A stretch of 12,430 bases of DNA, taken from NCBI GenBank assembly GCA_934486895.1, contig CAKSQZ010000029.1, forward strand, positions 1 through 12,430, in the 5' to 3' direction. Shown piece by piece: positions 6,492-12,430 of the stretch (the stretch's first letter is position 1; every line of letters starts with the position of its first letter). The translations under genes were made by a program, and so were the position numbers. The DNA is from an uncultured Eubacteriales bacterium (GTDB taxonomy: Bacteria > Bacillota > Clostridia > Oscillospirales > Acutalibacteraceae). The notes under the pieces were generated by a model. That model was not told the origin of the DNA. It made no database searches and worked only from the letters and a program-made list of their open reading frames with translations.

Positions 6492-7529
6492 TCACTGCAT
6501 ATCGCGTTTGAAGCGGTCGGTCAGATACCTGCCGAGCGACTCTTTGAAATATAGCACGCTCGGAATTATTGTTTCATAGTTCATTCTGTCGGGTCCGAGA
6601 ATACCGATCGCACCGACATTTTGACCGCCGAGCTTATACTTTGTTACGATCAGTCCCGAGCTTTTAAGAGCTTTTTCACCTGTTTCGCTTCCGAGAATGA
6701 CCGTTATTTCGCCGCCTGCCTGCGAAAGCATATTGCAAACCGACGGTTCGTTATGAAGATAATCAAGCAGCGGTTTTAGCTTATCACTGCCGTACTCCCT
6801 GTGAGAAAACAGATTAGCCTGACCTTTCAGCTTAACTCGGGCTTGATTTAGCTCCTCAACCATTTCACTTGCGGTGTAGACCGCGGGCATTGCATAGAGT
6901 GCGTCTTCTCCGAGACCGATAAGCATATTCTGCATTGAAGCGGCATTGACCGAATCAAGCGGTCTGCCGACAAGTGTTTTGGCAAGGCATGCATCTATTT
7001 TTGACAGAAAATCCGCATTTATTTGCCGATCAAAGCGGCAAAAACGGCTTTTTATGATACCTGCCGTTGTGACGAACATCAGCACGGCCGTGTATTTATC
7101 TATCGGAACAAGCCGCACACGGTAAACTTTAAGCTCACTGCCCTGCGGAGGCGTCAGCATTGAAACACAGCCTGTTATATCCGCGAGCGCACTGCATGCT
7201 GAATCGAGCAGTTCTTCGGGATCCTCCTGTGCGCCGGGAAACAAGCTGTCGATCGCTCGCTTGGCGTTTTCATCAAGCTTGCACTCCGGGATCAGCTTAT
7301 GAATAAAATACTGATAGCCGAGAGAGGTCGGGATTCTGCCTGCCGAGGTGTGCGGCTGGCAAAGAAGCCCTGCTTCGCAAAGCCGGTTCATAGATGAACG
7401 GATCGTCGCCGGAGAGAGATTCAAGCCGTGGTCGTCTCTAAGTGTTTTCGAGCCGACAGGTTCACCGTTTAAAATGTATGAACGGATAACGATATTAAGA
7501 ATTTCAAGATCTCTGTTTGAAAGCTTCAT
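6492..7529 (-). CDS. hrcA: Heat-inducible transcription repressor HrcA
   Basis: HrcA binds the CIRCE operator and represses class I heat-shock operons; its folding depends on GroEL in characterised bacteria, so repression lifts when chaperones are occupied. The 345-residue length is normal. The N-terminal winged helix (about 1-75) contains GEPVGSKTL, SPATIRSSMNRL and the signature QPHTSAGRIPTSLGY. The C-terminal domain ends with the typical VGAIGILGPDRMNYETIIPSV segment. Upstream in-frame codons including a GTG at 7565 would place the start inside CIRCE, so the ATG at 7529, with AAGAGG eight bases upstream, is chosen. It is the first gene of the operon it controls, giving autoregulation. Confidence 0.97.
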   Translation of the reverse strand: MKLSNRDLEILNIVIRSYILNGEPVGSKTLRDDHGLNLSPATIRSSMNRLCEAGLLCQPHTSAGRIPTSLGYQYFIHKLIPECKLDENAKRAIDSLFPGAQEDPEELLDSACSALADITGCVSMLTPPQGSELKVYRVRLVPIDKYTAVLMFVTTAGIIKSRFCRFDRQINADFLSKIDACLAKTLVGRPLDSVNAASMQNMLIGLGEDALYAMPAVYTASEMVEELNQARVKLKGQANLFSHREYGSDKLKPLLDYLHNEPSVCNMLSQAGGEITVILGSETGEKALKSSGLIVTKYKLGGQNVGAIGILGPDRMNYETIIPSVLYFKESLGRYLTDRFKRDMQ

Positions 7530-7558
7530 TATCCATTCCTCTTTTCTTTCTCTTTTTG

Positions 7559-7585
7559 TTAGCACTCTTTCACTCCGAGTGCCAA
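7559..7585. promoter_or_regulatory. CIRCE operator
   Basis: The plus strand reads TTAGCACTC, nine bases, then GAGTGCCAA. This is the CIRCE inverted repeat (TTAGCACTC-N9-GAGTGCTAA) with one mismatch in the distal arm. It lies directly downstream of the promoter's expected start and upstream of hrcA, the usual place for HrcA repression. Confidence 0.95.
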
Positions 7586-7592
7586 CAAGTAT

Positions 7593-7621
7593 AATCTACC
7601 ACTCTTTTGCGCTTTTGTCAA
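7593..7621 (-). promoter_or_regulatory. Sigma-A type promoter of the hrcA-grpE-dnaK-dnaJ operon
   Basis: The minus strand shows a perfect TTGACA at 7616-7621, a 17-bp spacer and TAGATT (four of six) at 7593-7598. Transcription should begin near 7586, right at the edge of CIRCE, so bound HrcA would block initiation or early elongation. Confidence 0.8.
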
Positions 7622-7640
7622 TAGGCAATTTGTAAAATAA

Positions 7641-7668
7641 ATATGAACATTTTGACCAATTTTGACTT
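7641..7668. repeat. Short helically phased repeats between hrcA and the M23 gene
   Basis: ATTTTGAC occurs at 7649-7656 and again at 7659-7666, a 10-bp period, preceded by a related TGAAC at 7644-7648. The array is upstream of the M23 gene and just behind the heat-shock promoter. It could be a regulator site or simply the AT-rich promoter region; no confident promoter for the M23 gene was found (see rejected items). Confidence 0.25.
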
Positions 7669-7735
7669 TAATCAATGTATAAGTGCCGCTTTTCGGTCAA
7701 AAATATGATAAACGCATATCGAAAGGACGGTTTTT

Positions 7736-8440
7736 ATGAACGAAGAAACAAATATCGAACAGAAAGAAACGAGCAGAAAAAAGGCGAGTATATACATGAC
7801 TATCGGCGTTTGTGTTATTGCACTGGCACTCGGAGTGTGGTCTGCGATGACTCAGCCTGATATGAAAAACGGTGCCGAAGCAAAGACCGAAAAGCAAACT
7901 GTGCAAACAACGACCCTAACGGCAAAGGCGGCGGAAAACAAGATCACGGGGCAGACTGTCGGAACAACAAAGCGGACGCAAAGCAAGACCGCCGAGAAAA
8001 AAACCGAAAAAACCACCAAAAAAAGCGCTGTCGCAAAATACTTCATTATGCCGATAGGCGGTGAAACGATAAAGAAATTCAGCGCGTCCGAGCTCCAGTT
8101 TTCAAAGACCTACGGTGATTGGCGGCTTCACACCGCCGTTGACATCAAAGCGGATACGGACACTGCCGTGAATGCGTCGGGCGACGGAAAAGTAACCGAC
8201 GCATATGAAGACTCAAAGCTCGGAAAGGTCATAGTAATCGATCACGGCAACGGTATTGTCGGATACTACTGCGGGCTGAAATCATTCGGCGCACGAAAAG
8301 GCGACATTGTCGGTGCCGGCGATAAGATAGGCGTTGCAGGAACTGTTCCCTGCGAAGCGAAGGACGGGACACATCTTCATTTTGAAATGAAACAAAATGA
8401 GAAATGTATTGACCCGCAAAAGCTTTGGCGTGCTGAATAA
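7736..8440 (+). CDS. Membrane-anchored M23 metallopeptidase-domain protein, SpoIIQ-like
   Basis: This 234-residue protein has a short charged N-terminus, one membrane segment (about 19-38), a Lys/Thr/Gln-rich linker (about 43-98) and an extracytoplasmic M23 (LytM/peptidase) domain (about 102-234). The zinc ligands of active M23 enzymes are present: His132 and Asp136 in HTAVD, and His213/His215 in HLHFE. Such domains cleave peptide cross-bridges of peptidoglycan. Single-pass topology, the DWRLHTAVDI and VIDHGNGIVGYY segments and the overall size resemble SpoIIQ, the forespore partner of SpoIIIAH in engulfment; in B. subtilis SpoIIQ the active site is incomplete, whereas here it looks intact. 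The start has AAAGGACGG five bases upstream. It is transcribed alone, divergent from hrcA, and ends before a terminator. A vegetative cell-wall hydrolase remains possible. Confidence 0.88.
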   Translation: MNEETNIEQKETSRKKASIYMTIGVCVIALALGVWSAMTQPDMKNGAEAKTEKQTVQTTTLTAKAAENKITGQTVGTTKRTQSKTAEKKTEKTTKKSAVAKYFIMPIGGETIKKFSASELQFSKTYGDWRLHTAVDIKADTDTAVNASGDGKVTDAYEDSKLGKVIVIDHGNGIVGYYCGLKSFGARKGDIVGAGDKIGVAGTVPCEAKDGTHLHFEMKQNEKCIDPQKLWRAE

Positions 8441-8493
8441 TCCTATCAAGACGGGCATATACTGTTATCAGAGCTCCCGAAGCGTTTAGGAGC

Positions 8494-8539
8494 AAAAAAC
8501 GACCTGTGTCAGATCCTAAGATCCGGCACAGGCCGTTTT
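8494..8539. terminator. Bidirectional terminator between M23 gene and ABC operon
   Basis: AAAACG-CCTGTGTCAGATC pairs with GATCCGGCACAGG-CGTTTT around a CTAA loop, with one G-U pair and two mismatches. Flanking A and T runs allow function on both strands, ending the convergent M23 and ABC transcripts. Confidence 0.85.
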
Positions 8540-8547
8540 ATTATTTG

Positions 8548-9342
8548 TTATGAAAGCAATGCTCTGTCGTTTGAAAACTCTCTTCCGCTGAGCTTCGAGA
8601 ACGCCTCAAGCAGATCTTCAACAGTGAGCTTTTTCTTTTCTTCACCGCTGACATCGAGAATTATCTTACCGTCGTTCATCATGATAAGACGGTTGCCGTG
8701 AGTGATAGCGTCACGCATATTGTGAGTTACCATAAGAGCGGTGAGATTACCGTCCTCGATGAATTTATCGGAGAGCGCGAGCACCTTTGCGGCTGTTTTC
8801 GGGTCAAGTGCTGCTGTGTGTTCATCGAGCAGCAAAAGCTTCGGCTTTCTGAGCACCGCCATGAGCAGCGTTATTGCCTGGCGTTGACCGCCGGACAAAA
8901 GACCGACCTTTGTTGTAAGTCTGTCCTCAAGGCCGAGATCGAGATGAGAAAGGATCTCTTTAAACTGATCCCTTTCGGAACGCTTGATAGACCAGCCGAG
9001 ACCTCTGTGACAGCCTCTGCGGTTCGCGAGAGCAAGGTTTTCCTCGATCCACATATCAGCGGCGGTACCCATCATAGGATCCTGAAAAACTCTGCCGATA
9101 AACTTTGCACGCTTATGCTCGGAAAGTCCCGTGACATCAACGCCGTCGATCGTGATCGAGCCGCTGTCCACCGGATAGACGCCTGCGATCATATTGAGCA
9201 TGGTGGATTTACCTGCACCGTTACCGCCGATGACTGTGCAAAAATCACCGTCGTTTAATGTGAGATTCAAGCCCTGAAGCGCTCTCTTTTCATTTATTGT
9301 ACCCGCATTAAAGGTTTTGTGTACATTCTTAATTTCAAGCAT
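8548..9342 (-). CDS. ABC importer ATP-binding protein (TrpZ-like)
   Basis: This 264-residue cytoplasmic ATPase powers the importer formed with the permease and binding protein of the same operon. Walker A is GGNGAGKST (39-47), the Q-loop Gln87 is in VFQDPM, the signature LSGGQ is at 149-153, Walker B is LLLLDEH (169-175) with catalytic Glu174, and the switch His is His207. The start at 9342 is chosen because AAAGGAGGT lies six bases upstream and the conserved MLEIKNVHKTF begins there; upstream in-frame sequence belongs to the permease reading region. The ATG overlaps the permease stop by one base (TAATG), so the two are translationally coupled. The partner proteins place it in the PF04392-linked class of importers rather than classical branched-chain amino acid systems. 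Confidence 0.95.
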   Translation of the reverse strand: MLEIKNVHKTFNAGTINEKRALQGLNLTLNDGDFCTVIGGNGAGKSTMLNMIAGVYPVDSGSITIDGVDVTGLSEHKRAKFIGRVFQDPMMGTAADMWIEENLALANRRGCHRGLGWSIKRSERDQFKEILSHLDLGLEDRLTTKVGLLSGGQRQAITLLMAVLRKPKLLLLDEHTAALDPKTAAKVLALSDKFIEDGNLTALMVTHNMRDAITHGNRLIMMNDGKIILDVSGEEKKKLTVEDLLEAFSKLSGREFSNDRALLS

Positions 9343-10250
9343 TACTGTACCTCCTTTTTGCGGTTCTGTCTGCGTCTGATGCGATCCTGCGCTTTGGATT
9401 TCCAATAGGGGAAGCCGAGGAAGCAGGCAACGACTATTGCAGAGAAGAGTTTAAGATCGTTTGCATTCATACCGAGCTGCATGACAAGCGTTAGAACGAT
9501 ATAGTAGATAATACCGCCGAATACCGCCGCAAGCAGTCTGAGTGCAAAGTTTTTGAAGAACGATCCGAATATAACATCACCGATAATAACTGCGGCAAGC
9601 CCGATAACGATCGCACCGCGGCCCATGTTGACATCGGCGAAACCCTGATACTGAGCAAGCATTGCACCTGACAGCGCCACGATACCGTTGGAAATGACAA
9701 TACCGATTATCTTGTTCACATTGGTGTTGATACCGTTTGCGCGAGCCATTGCGAGGTTATTACCCGTTGCTCTGAGAGAATGACCGATCTCGGTGCCGAA
9801 GAACCAATAAAGCAAAATGATAAGCACAACTGTGAAAATCCCGCCGATGATGATAGTTTTGGTGATATCTTTAAGCGAGAACAAAACATCAAAACTGCCT
9901 ACAAGCGACATATTCGCCTTGCCTGACATGATCCTGAGGTTAACGGAATAAAGAGCAAGCTGAGTTAAGATACCCGAAAGCAGTGCCGGAATGCCGAACT
10001 TTGTGTGGAAAATGCCTGTTACAAGTCCCGCAGCACAACCTGCGACAAGTGACAAAAGCATAGACACCCAAACATTCATTCCGTTTGTCATACAAACGAC
10101 AAGAACTGCGCCTCCCGTTCCGAACGAGCCGTCCACCGTGAGGTCGGCAATGTCGAGTATCTTATATGTAAGATAAACGCCTATCGCCATAACACCCCAG
10201 ATTATACCCTGTGCAACAGCGCCGGGCAACGAGCTGATAAATGACATCAT
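9342..10250 (-). CDS. ABC importer permease, branched-chain-amino-acid type (TrpY-like)
   Basis: This 302-residue integral membrane protein has about eight predicted hydrophobic segments and belongs to the LivH/LivM-like permease superfamily. The cytoplasmic loop GTEIGHSLRATGNNLAMARANGIN (about 152-175) is the segment that couples to the ATPase, and the N-terminal GVYLTYKILDIADLTVDGSFGTG pattern is typical of the permeases paired with PF04392 binding proteins. The C-terminus is a basic tail rich in Arg/Lys. The start codon is the first of two adjacent ATGs, with AGAGG nine bases upstream. It lies 72 bases after the binding-protein gene with a hairpin between, and its last codons contain the ribosome binding site of the ATPase gene. 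Confidence 0.93.
   Translation of the reverse strand: MMSFISSLPGAVAQGIIWGVMAIGVYLTYKILDIADLTVDGSFGTGGAVLVVCMTNGMNVWVSMLLSLVAGCAAGLVTGIFHTKFGIPALLSGILTQLALYSVNLRIMSGKANMSLVGSFDVLFSLKDITKTIIIGGIFTVVLIILLYWFFGTEIGHSLRATGNNLAMARANGINTNVNKIIGIVISNGIVALSGAMLAQYQGFADVNMGRGAIVIGLAAVIIGDVIFGSFFKNFALRLLAAVFGGIIYYIVLTLVMQLGMNANDLKLFSAIVVACFLGFPYWKSKAQDRIRRRQNRKKEVQ
9349..9357 (-). promoter_or_regulatory. Ribosome binding site of the ATPase gene, inside the permease gene
   Basis: The minus strand reads AAAGGAGGT six bases before the ATG at 9342, an almost perfect Shine-Dalgarno sequence. It fixes the ATPase start and lies within the final codons of the permease gene, supporting coupled synthesis. Confidence 0.85.
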
Positions 10251-10272
10251 AAAATATTTCCTCTCTTACAAG

Positions 10273-10298
10273 CAATAAGGCGGTCGCCCGCCTTATTG
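10273..10298. promoter_or_regulatory. Perfect 11-bp hairpin between binding-protein and permease genes
   Basis: CAATAAGGCGG (10273-10283) and CCGCCTTATTG (10288-10298) form a perfect stem with a four-base loop. On the minus strand it is not followed by a real T-run, so it is probably a partial terminator or an mRNA-end stabiliser. Such structures after binding-protein genes commonly allow more binding protein than permease to be made. Confidence 0.75.
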
Positions 10299-10322
10299 TT
10301 TAGATTTTGTTAAATTGCGATT

Positions 10323-11318
10323 TTATTCAGCCGAAGTATCGATCTCGGTGTAGCCTTCGGGGATTGTGATTCCGAGGTTCTCAGCGCGGGATTTGATATA
10401 CTTCTTTGTGAGATTTTCCGAATATGTGATTTCAAGATCGCCTGCGTTTTTGCCGTTTACAAGGATATCATAAGCAAGCTCGCCTGCTTTTTTACCGAGG
10501 TCATAGTAGCTGATGGAAAGTGTTGCAACACCGCAGCCCTTGCAAATGCCCTCTTCGCCTGCGAATACCGGGATCTTTGCGGGAGCGGCGATGTTATCGA
10601 TAATACCGCTGCTCGATGCTGCTGTGTTATCTGTCGGGATATATATAGCGTCGCCCTCGCTGACAGCTTTTTGAGTGATAGTTGCAAGGTCATTGGAATC
10701 GGCAAACGGGAATTCCTTGCTCTTGATTCCGAGCGAATCGAAATTCTTTGCGATCTCGGTTGCCTGATACTTTGAATTCGCCTCAGCCGAGCAATAAAGG
10801 ATAGCAACCTGCTTTACATCGGGCTTGAGCTCTTTAACCATCTGAGCCTGCTGATCGAGCGGAGCAAGATCGCAGGAACCCGTGATATTTTTGCCTGCCT
10901 TACCTGTCCAATTGGAGATGTTAAGAGCGGTTGCATAGTCTGTTACGGATGTACCGACGATCGGAATAGTATCTGTTGCTGTTGCAGCCGCCTGAAGGGC
11001 GCCTGTTGCATTGGCAAGAATAAGATCGACATTTGAAGAAACAAACTGGTTTACGATAGTCGAGCAGTTTGTGCTTTCGCCTGCGGCGTTCTGCTCATTA
11101 AACTTGACCTTATCTCCGAGCTTTTCGGTGAGATAATCCTTAAAGCCTTTTGTTGCGGCGTCAAGCGCGGTGTGCTGGACAAGCTGGCAGATGCCGATAT
11201 TATACACCTTGCCTTCTGCGGAACTGCCGCTATCCGCGGAATCACCGCAGCCGGACATTACAACGGCAGATACAAGCGCAAGCGATGTAAGAGCCGCCAC
11301 AAGCTTTTTGATCTTCAT
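10323..11318 (-). CDS. ABC transporter substrate-binding lipoprotein, PF04392 type (TrpX-like)
   Basis: This 331-residue protein captures the ligand outside the membrane for the importer encoded downstream. It has a lipoprotein signal peptide: basic MKIKK, hydrophobic stretch, and the lipobox-like VMSGC with Cys24 as the lipidation site, followed by a Ser/Gly/Asp linker. The mature part begins YNIGICQLVQHTALDAATKGF, characteristic of the ABC_sub_bind family, with two-lobed periplasmic-binding features such as DLILANATGALQAA, DTIPIVGTSVTDY and IPVFAGEEGICKGCG. Pneumococcal relatives of this family (TrpX) bind tryptophan or similar aromatics, but ligand identity cannot be read here. The start at 11318 is preferred over the ATG at 11327 because AGAGGAG lies 10 bases upstream of it and would abut the earlier ATG. 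It heads the operon. Confidence 0.94.
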   Translation of the reverse strand: MKIKKLVAALTSLALVSAVVMSGCGDSADSGSSAEGKVYNIGICQLVQHTALDAATKGFKDYLTEKLGDKVKFNEQNAAGESTNCSTIVNQFVSSNVDLILANATGALQAAATATDTIPIVGTSVTDYATALNISNWTGKAGKNITGSCDLAPLDQQAQMVKELKPDVKQVAILYCSAEANSKYQATEIAKNFDSLGIKSKEFPFADSNDLATITQKAVSEGDAIYIPTDNTAASSSGIIDNIAAPAKIPVFAGEEGICKGCGVATLSISYYDLGKKAGELAYDILVNGKNAGDLEITYSENLTKKYIKSRAENLGITIPEGYTEIDTSAE

Positions 11319-11369
11319 AAAAACCATTCTCCTCTTTTTGATAAATCATAAAGAAAACTTTATATTTGC

Positions 11370-11398
11370 AGTATATCACTTTAAAGCAGTAATGTCAA
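11370..11398 (-). promoter_or_regulatory. Promoter of the ABC importer operon
   Basis: The minus strand has TTGACA at 11393-11398, exactly 17 bases, then TATACT at 11370-11375, a near-consensus sigma-A promoter. Transcription would start near 11363, giving a leader of about 45 nt, too short for a T-box or large riboswitch. Confidence 0.85.
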
Positions 11399-11421
11399 GA
11401 ACTTTTTTGGCAGGAAAAACA

Positions 11422-11450
11422 TTGACAAACCGCTTTTCGGCATTTATTAT
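11422..11450 (+). promoter_or_regulatory. Promoter of the glycosyltransferase gene
   Basis: TTGACA at 11422-11427, a 17-base spacer and TATTAT (five of six) at 11445-11450 form a strong sigma-A promoter. The expected start near 11457 leaves a leader of only about 20 nt. Its -35 lies 23 bp from that of the divergent ABC promoter. Confidence 0.8.
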
Positions 11451-11478
11451 TGTTATATAGGATCTTAATGAGAAAGGA

Positions 11479-12430
11479 ATGGGTGTTATAAAAAGCAGGC
11501 TATTTATTGTTGTTCCCTGCTTCAATGAAGAGCAGGTTCTGCCGGAGACCGCAAAGCGGCTGAAGCAAAAGCTTTTGTCGCTTGAAAACAGCGGTGTTAT
11601 TTCCGATAGCAGCCGTGTTTTATTTGTAGACGACGGCTCGGATGACAAGACATGGGAGATAATAAGCGCTCTTCATTCCGATGACAGAATGTTCTGCGGA
11701 ATAAGCCTGAGCCGAAATGAGGGGCATCAGAACGCACTTGTTGCAGGTCTTTTTGAAGCGGCAAAGCACGCCGACGCGATTGTATCAATGGACGCTGATT
11801 TACAGGACGATATAAACGCGATCGACAAGATGATAAAAGAATATCAAAACGGATGCGACATAGTCTACGGTGTGAGAAGCAACAGAAAGTCGGACAGCCG
11901 GTTCAAGCGGTCGAGTGCAGGGGCTTTTTATCGACTTATGAATTTCTTCGGCGCTAAGACAGTTTGCAACCATGCCGATTTCAGGCTGATGAGCAAAAGA
12001 GCGGTAGAGGCTCTCGAACAGTTTCGCGAGGTCAATCTCTTTCTGCGCGGGATAGTTCCGCTGATCGGATTTAAGACAGCGGTCGTTGAATACGAGCGGC
12101 AAAAAAGGTTTGCCGGAAAAAGCAAATATCCGCTTAAAAAGATGGTGTCGTTTGCGGTGGACGGGATAACATCTTTCAGCATAAAGCCGATAAGATTTGT
12201 AACACTGCTCGGATTTCTGATCTTGCTTGCGAGTCTCGGAATGCTGATATATGCGCTTGTTTCTTATTTCAACGATGCTGTGAGAGGCTGGTCGAGTATA
12301 CTGATCTCGATTTGGGGAATAGGAGGGCTGATCCTTTTCTCGATCGGCATTATAGGCGAATATATCGGCAAAATCTATCTCGAATCCAAAGCGAGACCGA
12401 GATATTTTATAGAAAAAACACTTATAGACG
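11479..12430 (+). CDS. GT2 family membrane glycosyltransferase (GtrB/DPM1-like), 3' end outside the window
   Basis: The reading frame runs 317 codons to the window edge without a stop. The N-terminal GT-A domain (about 7-225) has FIVVPCFNEE at the nucleotide-sugar site, FVDDGSDD (49-56) and the metal-binding MDADLQDD (104-111), then DFRLMSKRA and KRFAGKSKYPLKKM. Two C-terminal membrane segments follow (about 240-262 and 272-295), ending in GEYIGKIYLESKARPRY, typical of polyprenyl-phosphate sugar transferases such as GtrB/YfdH. Such enzymes load glucose or a similar sugar onto undecaprenyl phosphate for decoration of cell-surface polymers. Usual length is about 310-330 residues, so little is probably missing. 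The ATG at 11479 is the only standard in-frame start after an upstream stop, but AAAGGA abuts it directly, an unusual spacing. Confidence 0.92.
   Translation, partial: MGVIKSRLFIVVPCFNEEQVLPETAKRLKQKLLSLENSGVISDSSRVLFVDDGSDDKTWEIISALHSDDRMFCGISLSRNEGHQNALVAGLFEAAKHADAIVSMDADLQDDINAIDKMIKEYQNGCDIVYGVRSNRKSDSRFKRSSAGAFYRLMNFFGAKTVCNHADFRLMSKRAVEALEQFREVNLFLRGIVPLIGFKTAVVEYERQKRFAGKSKYPLKKMVSFAVDGITSFSIKPIRFVTLLGFLILLASLGMLIYALVSYFNDAVRGWSSILISIWGIGGLILFSIGIIGEYIGKIYLESKARPRYFIEKTLID

Noticed and set aside
7530..7565. Upstream extension of hrcA by 12 codons to a GTG
   Set aside because: It would begin inside CIRCE, lacks a binding site, and HrcA homology starts at the downstream ATG, which has AAGAGG at proper spacing.
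7677..7710. GTATA at 7677-7681 with a GG-containing -10 as a sigma-F or sigma-G sporulation promoter of the M23 gene
   Set aside because: The spacing (13 bases to GG) and the -10 sequence do not fit either consensus well. TTGACC at 7652-7657 with TATAAG at 7678-7683 has a 20-bp spacer, also poor. No promoter can be called with confidence.
8471..8493. GCTCC/GGAGC small hairpin after the M23 gene as a separate terminator
   Set aside because: The stem is only five base pairs and has no T-run on the plus strand; the strong terminator at 8494-8539 follows directly.
11319..11363. T-box or riboswitch ahead of the TrpX-like gene
   Set aside because: The leader from the strong promoter is only about 45 nt, too short for a T-box, and no specifier stem or terminator pair is visible.
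1..12430. Mobile elements, CRISPR arrays, tRNA or rRNA genes
   Set aside because: No transposase or integrase motif, no regularly spaced repeat array, no long terminal inverted repeats, and no cloverleaf or rRNA sequence were recognised on either strand.

Overview
The window looks like a chromosomal segment of a low-to-mid GC Gram-positive anaerobe, most likely class Clostridia near Ruminococcus/Oscillospiraceae. This is inference from gene style and content: an hrcA-grpE-dnaK-dnaJ heat-shock operon under a CIRCE operator, strong AGGAGG-type ribosome binding sites, TTGACA/TATAAT-type promoters, a lipoprotein-type ABC binding protein, and a SpoIIQ-like membrane-anchored M23 protein. No mobile element, CRISPR array, tRNA or rRNA was seen.

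Layout. Bases 1-208 (+) hold the 3' end of a peptidase S66 (LD-carboxypeptidase/MccF) gene. It converges, across a shared bidirectional terminator, on a minus-strand two-component operon: an OmpR-type regulator (1451-2125) and its histidine kinase (309-1454), joined by an ATGA overlap. Upstream of the regulator, an extended -10 promoter carries a direct repeat of 11-bp period over the -35 region, which suggests autoregulation, followed by a leader of about 140 nt. Bases 2477-2518 are a terminator closing the next minus-strand operon.

That operon (7621 down to 2520, minus strand) is the class I heat-shock operon: promoter, CIRCE, hrcA, grpE, dnaK, dnaJ, then an unrecognised 94-residue coiled-coil protein of distinctly lower GC. 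DnaK, DnaJ and GrpE form the Hsp70 machine; HrcA represses the operon through CIRCE. A strong hairpin starting at the dnaK stop codon probably sets the dnaK:dnaJ expression ratio.

Divergent from hrcA is a single-pass membrane M23 metallopeptidase-domain protein (7736-8440, +) resembling SpoIIQ. It ends at a bidirectional terminator shared with a minus-strand ABC importer operon running binding lipoprotein (10323-11318), permease (9342-10250), ATPase (8548-9342). This is the PF04392/TrpXYZ-like type of uptake system, with a perfect hairpin between binding protein and permease. Back-to-back promoters at 11370-11450 drive this operon leftwards and a GtrB/DPM1-like membrane glycosyltransferase (11479 to beyond the window end) rightwards.

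Most of the window is ordinary conserved chromosome. The items most worth a second look are the 94-residue protein at the end of the heat-shock operon, the acid-rich sensor loop of the kinase, the repeat-bearing leader of the regulator, and the SpoIIQ-like protein divergent from hrcA. I saw no convincing sign of a wholly new multi-gene system.
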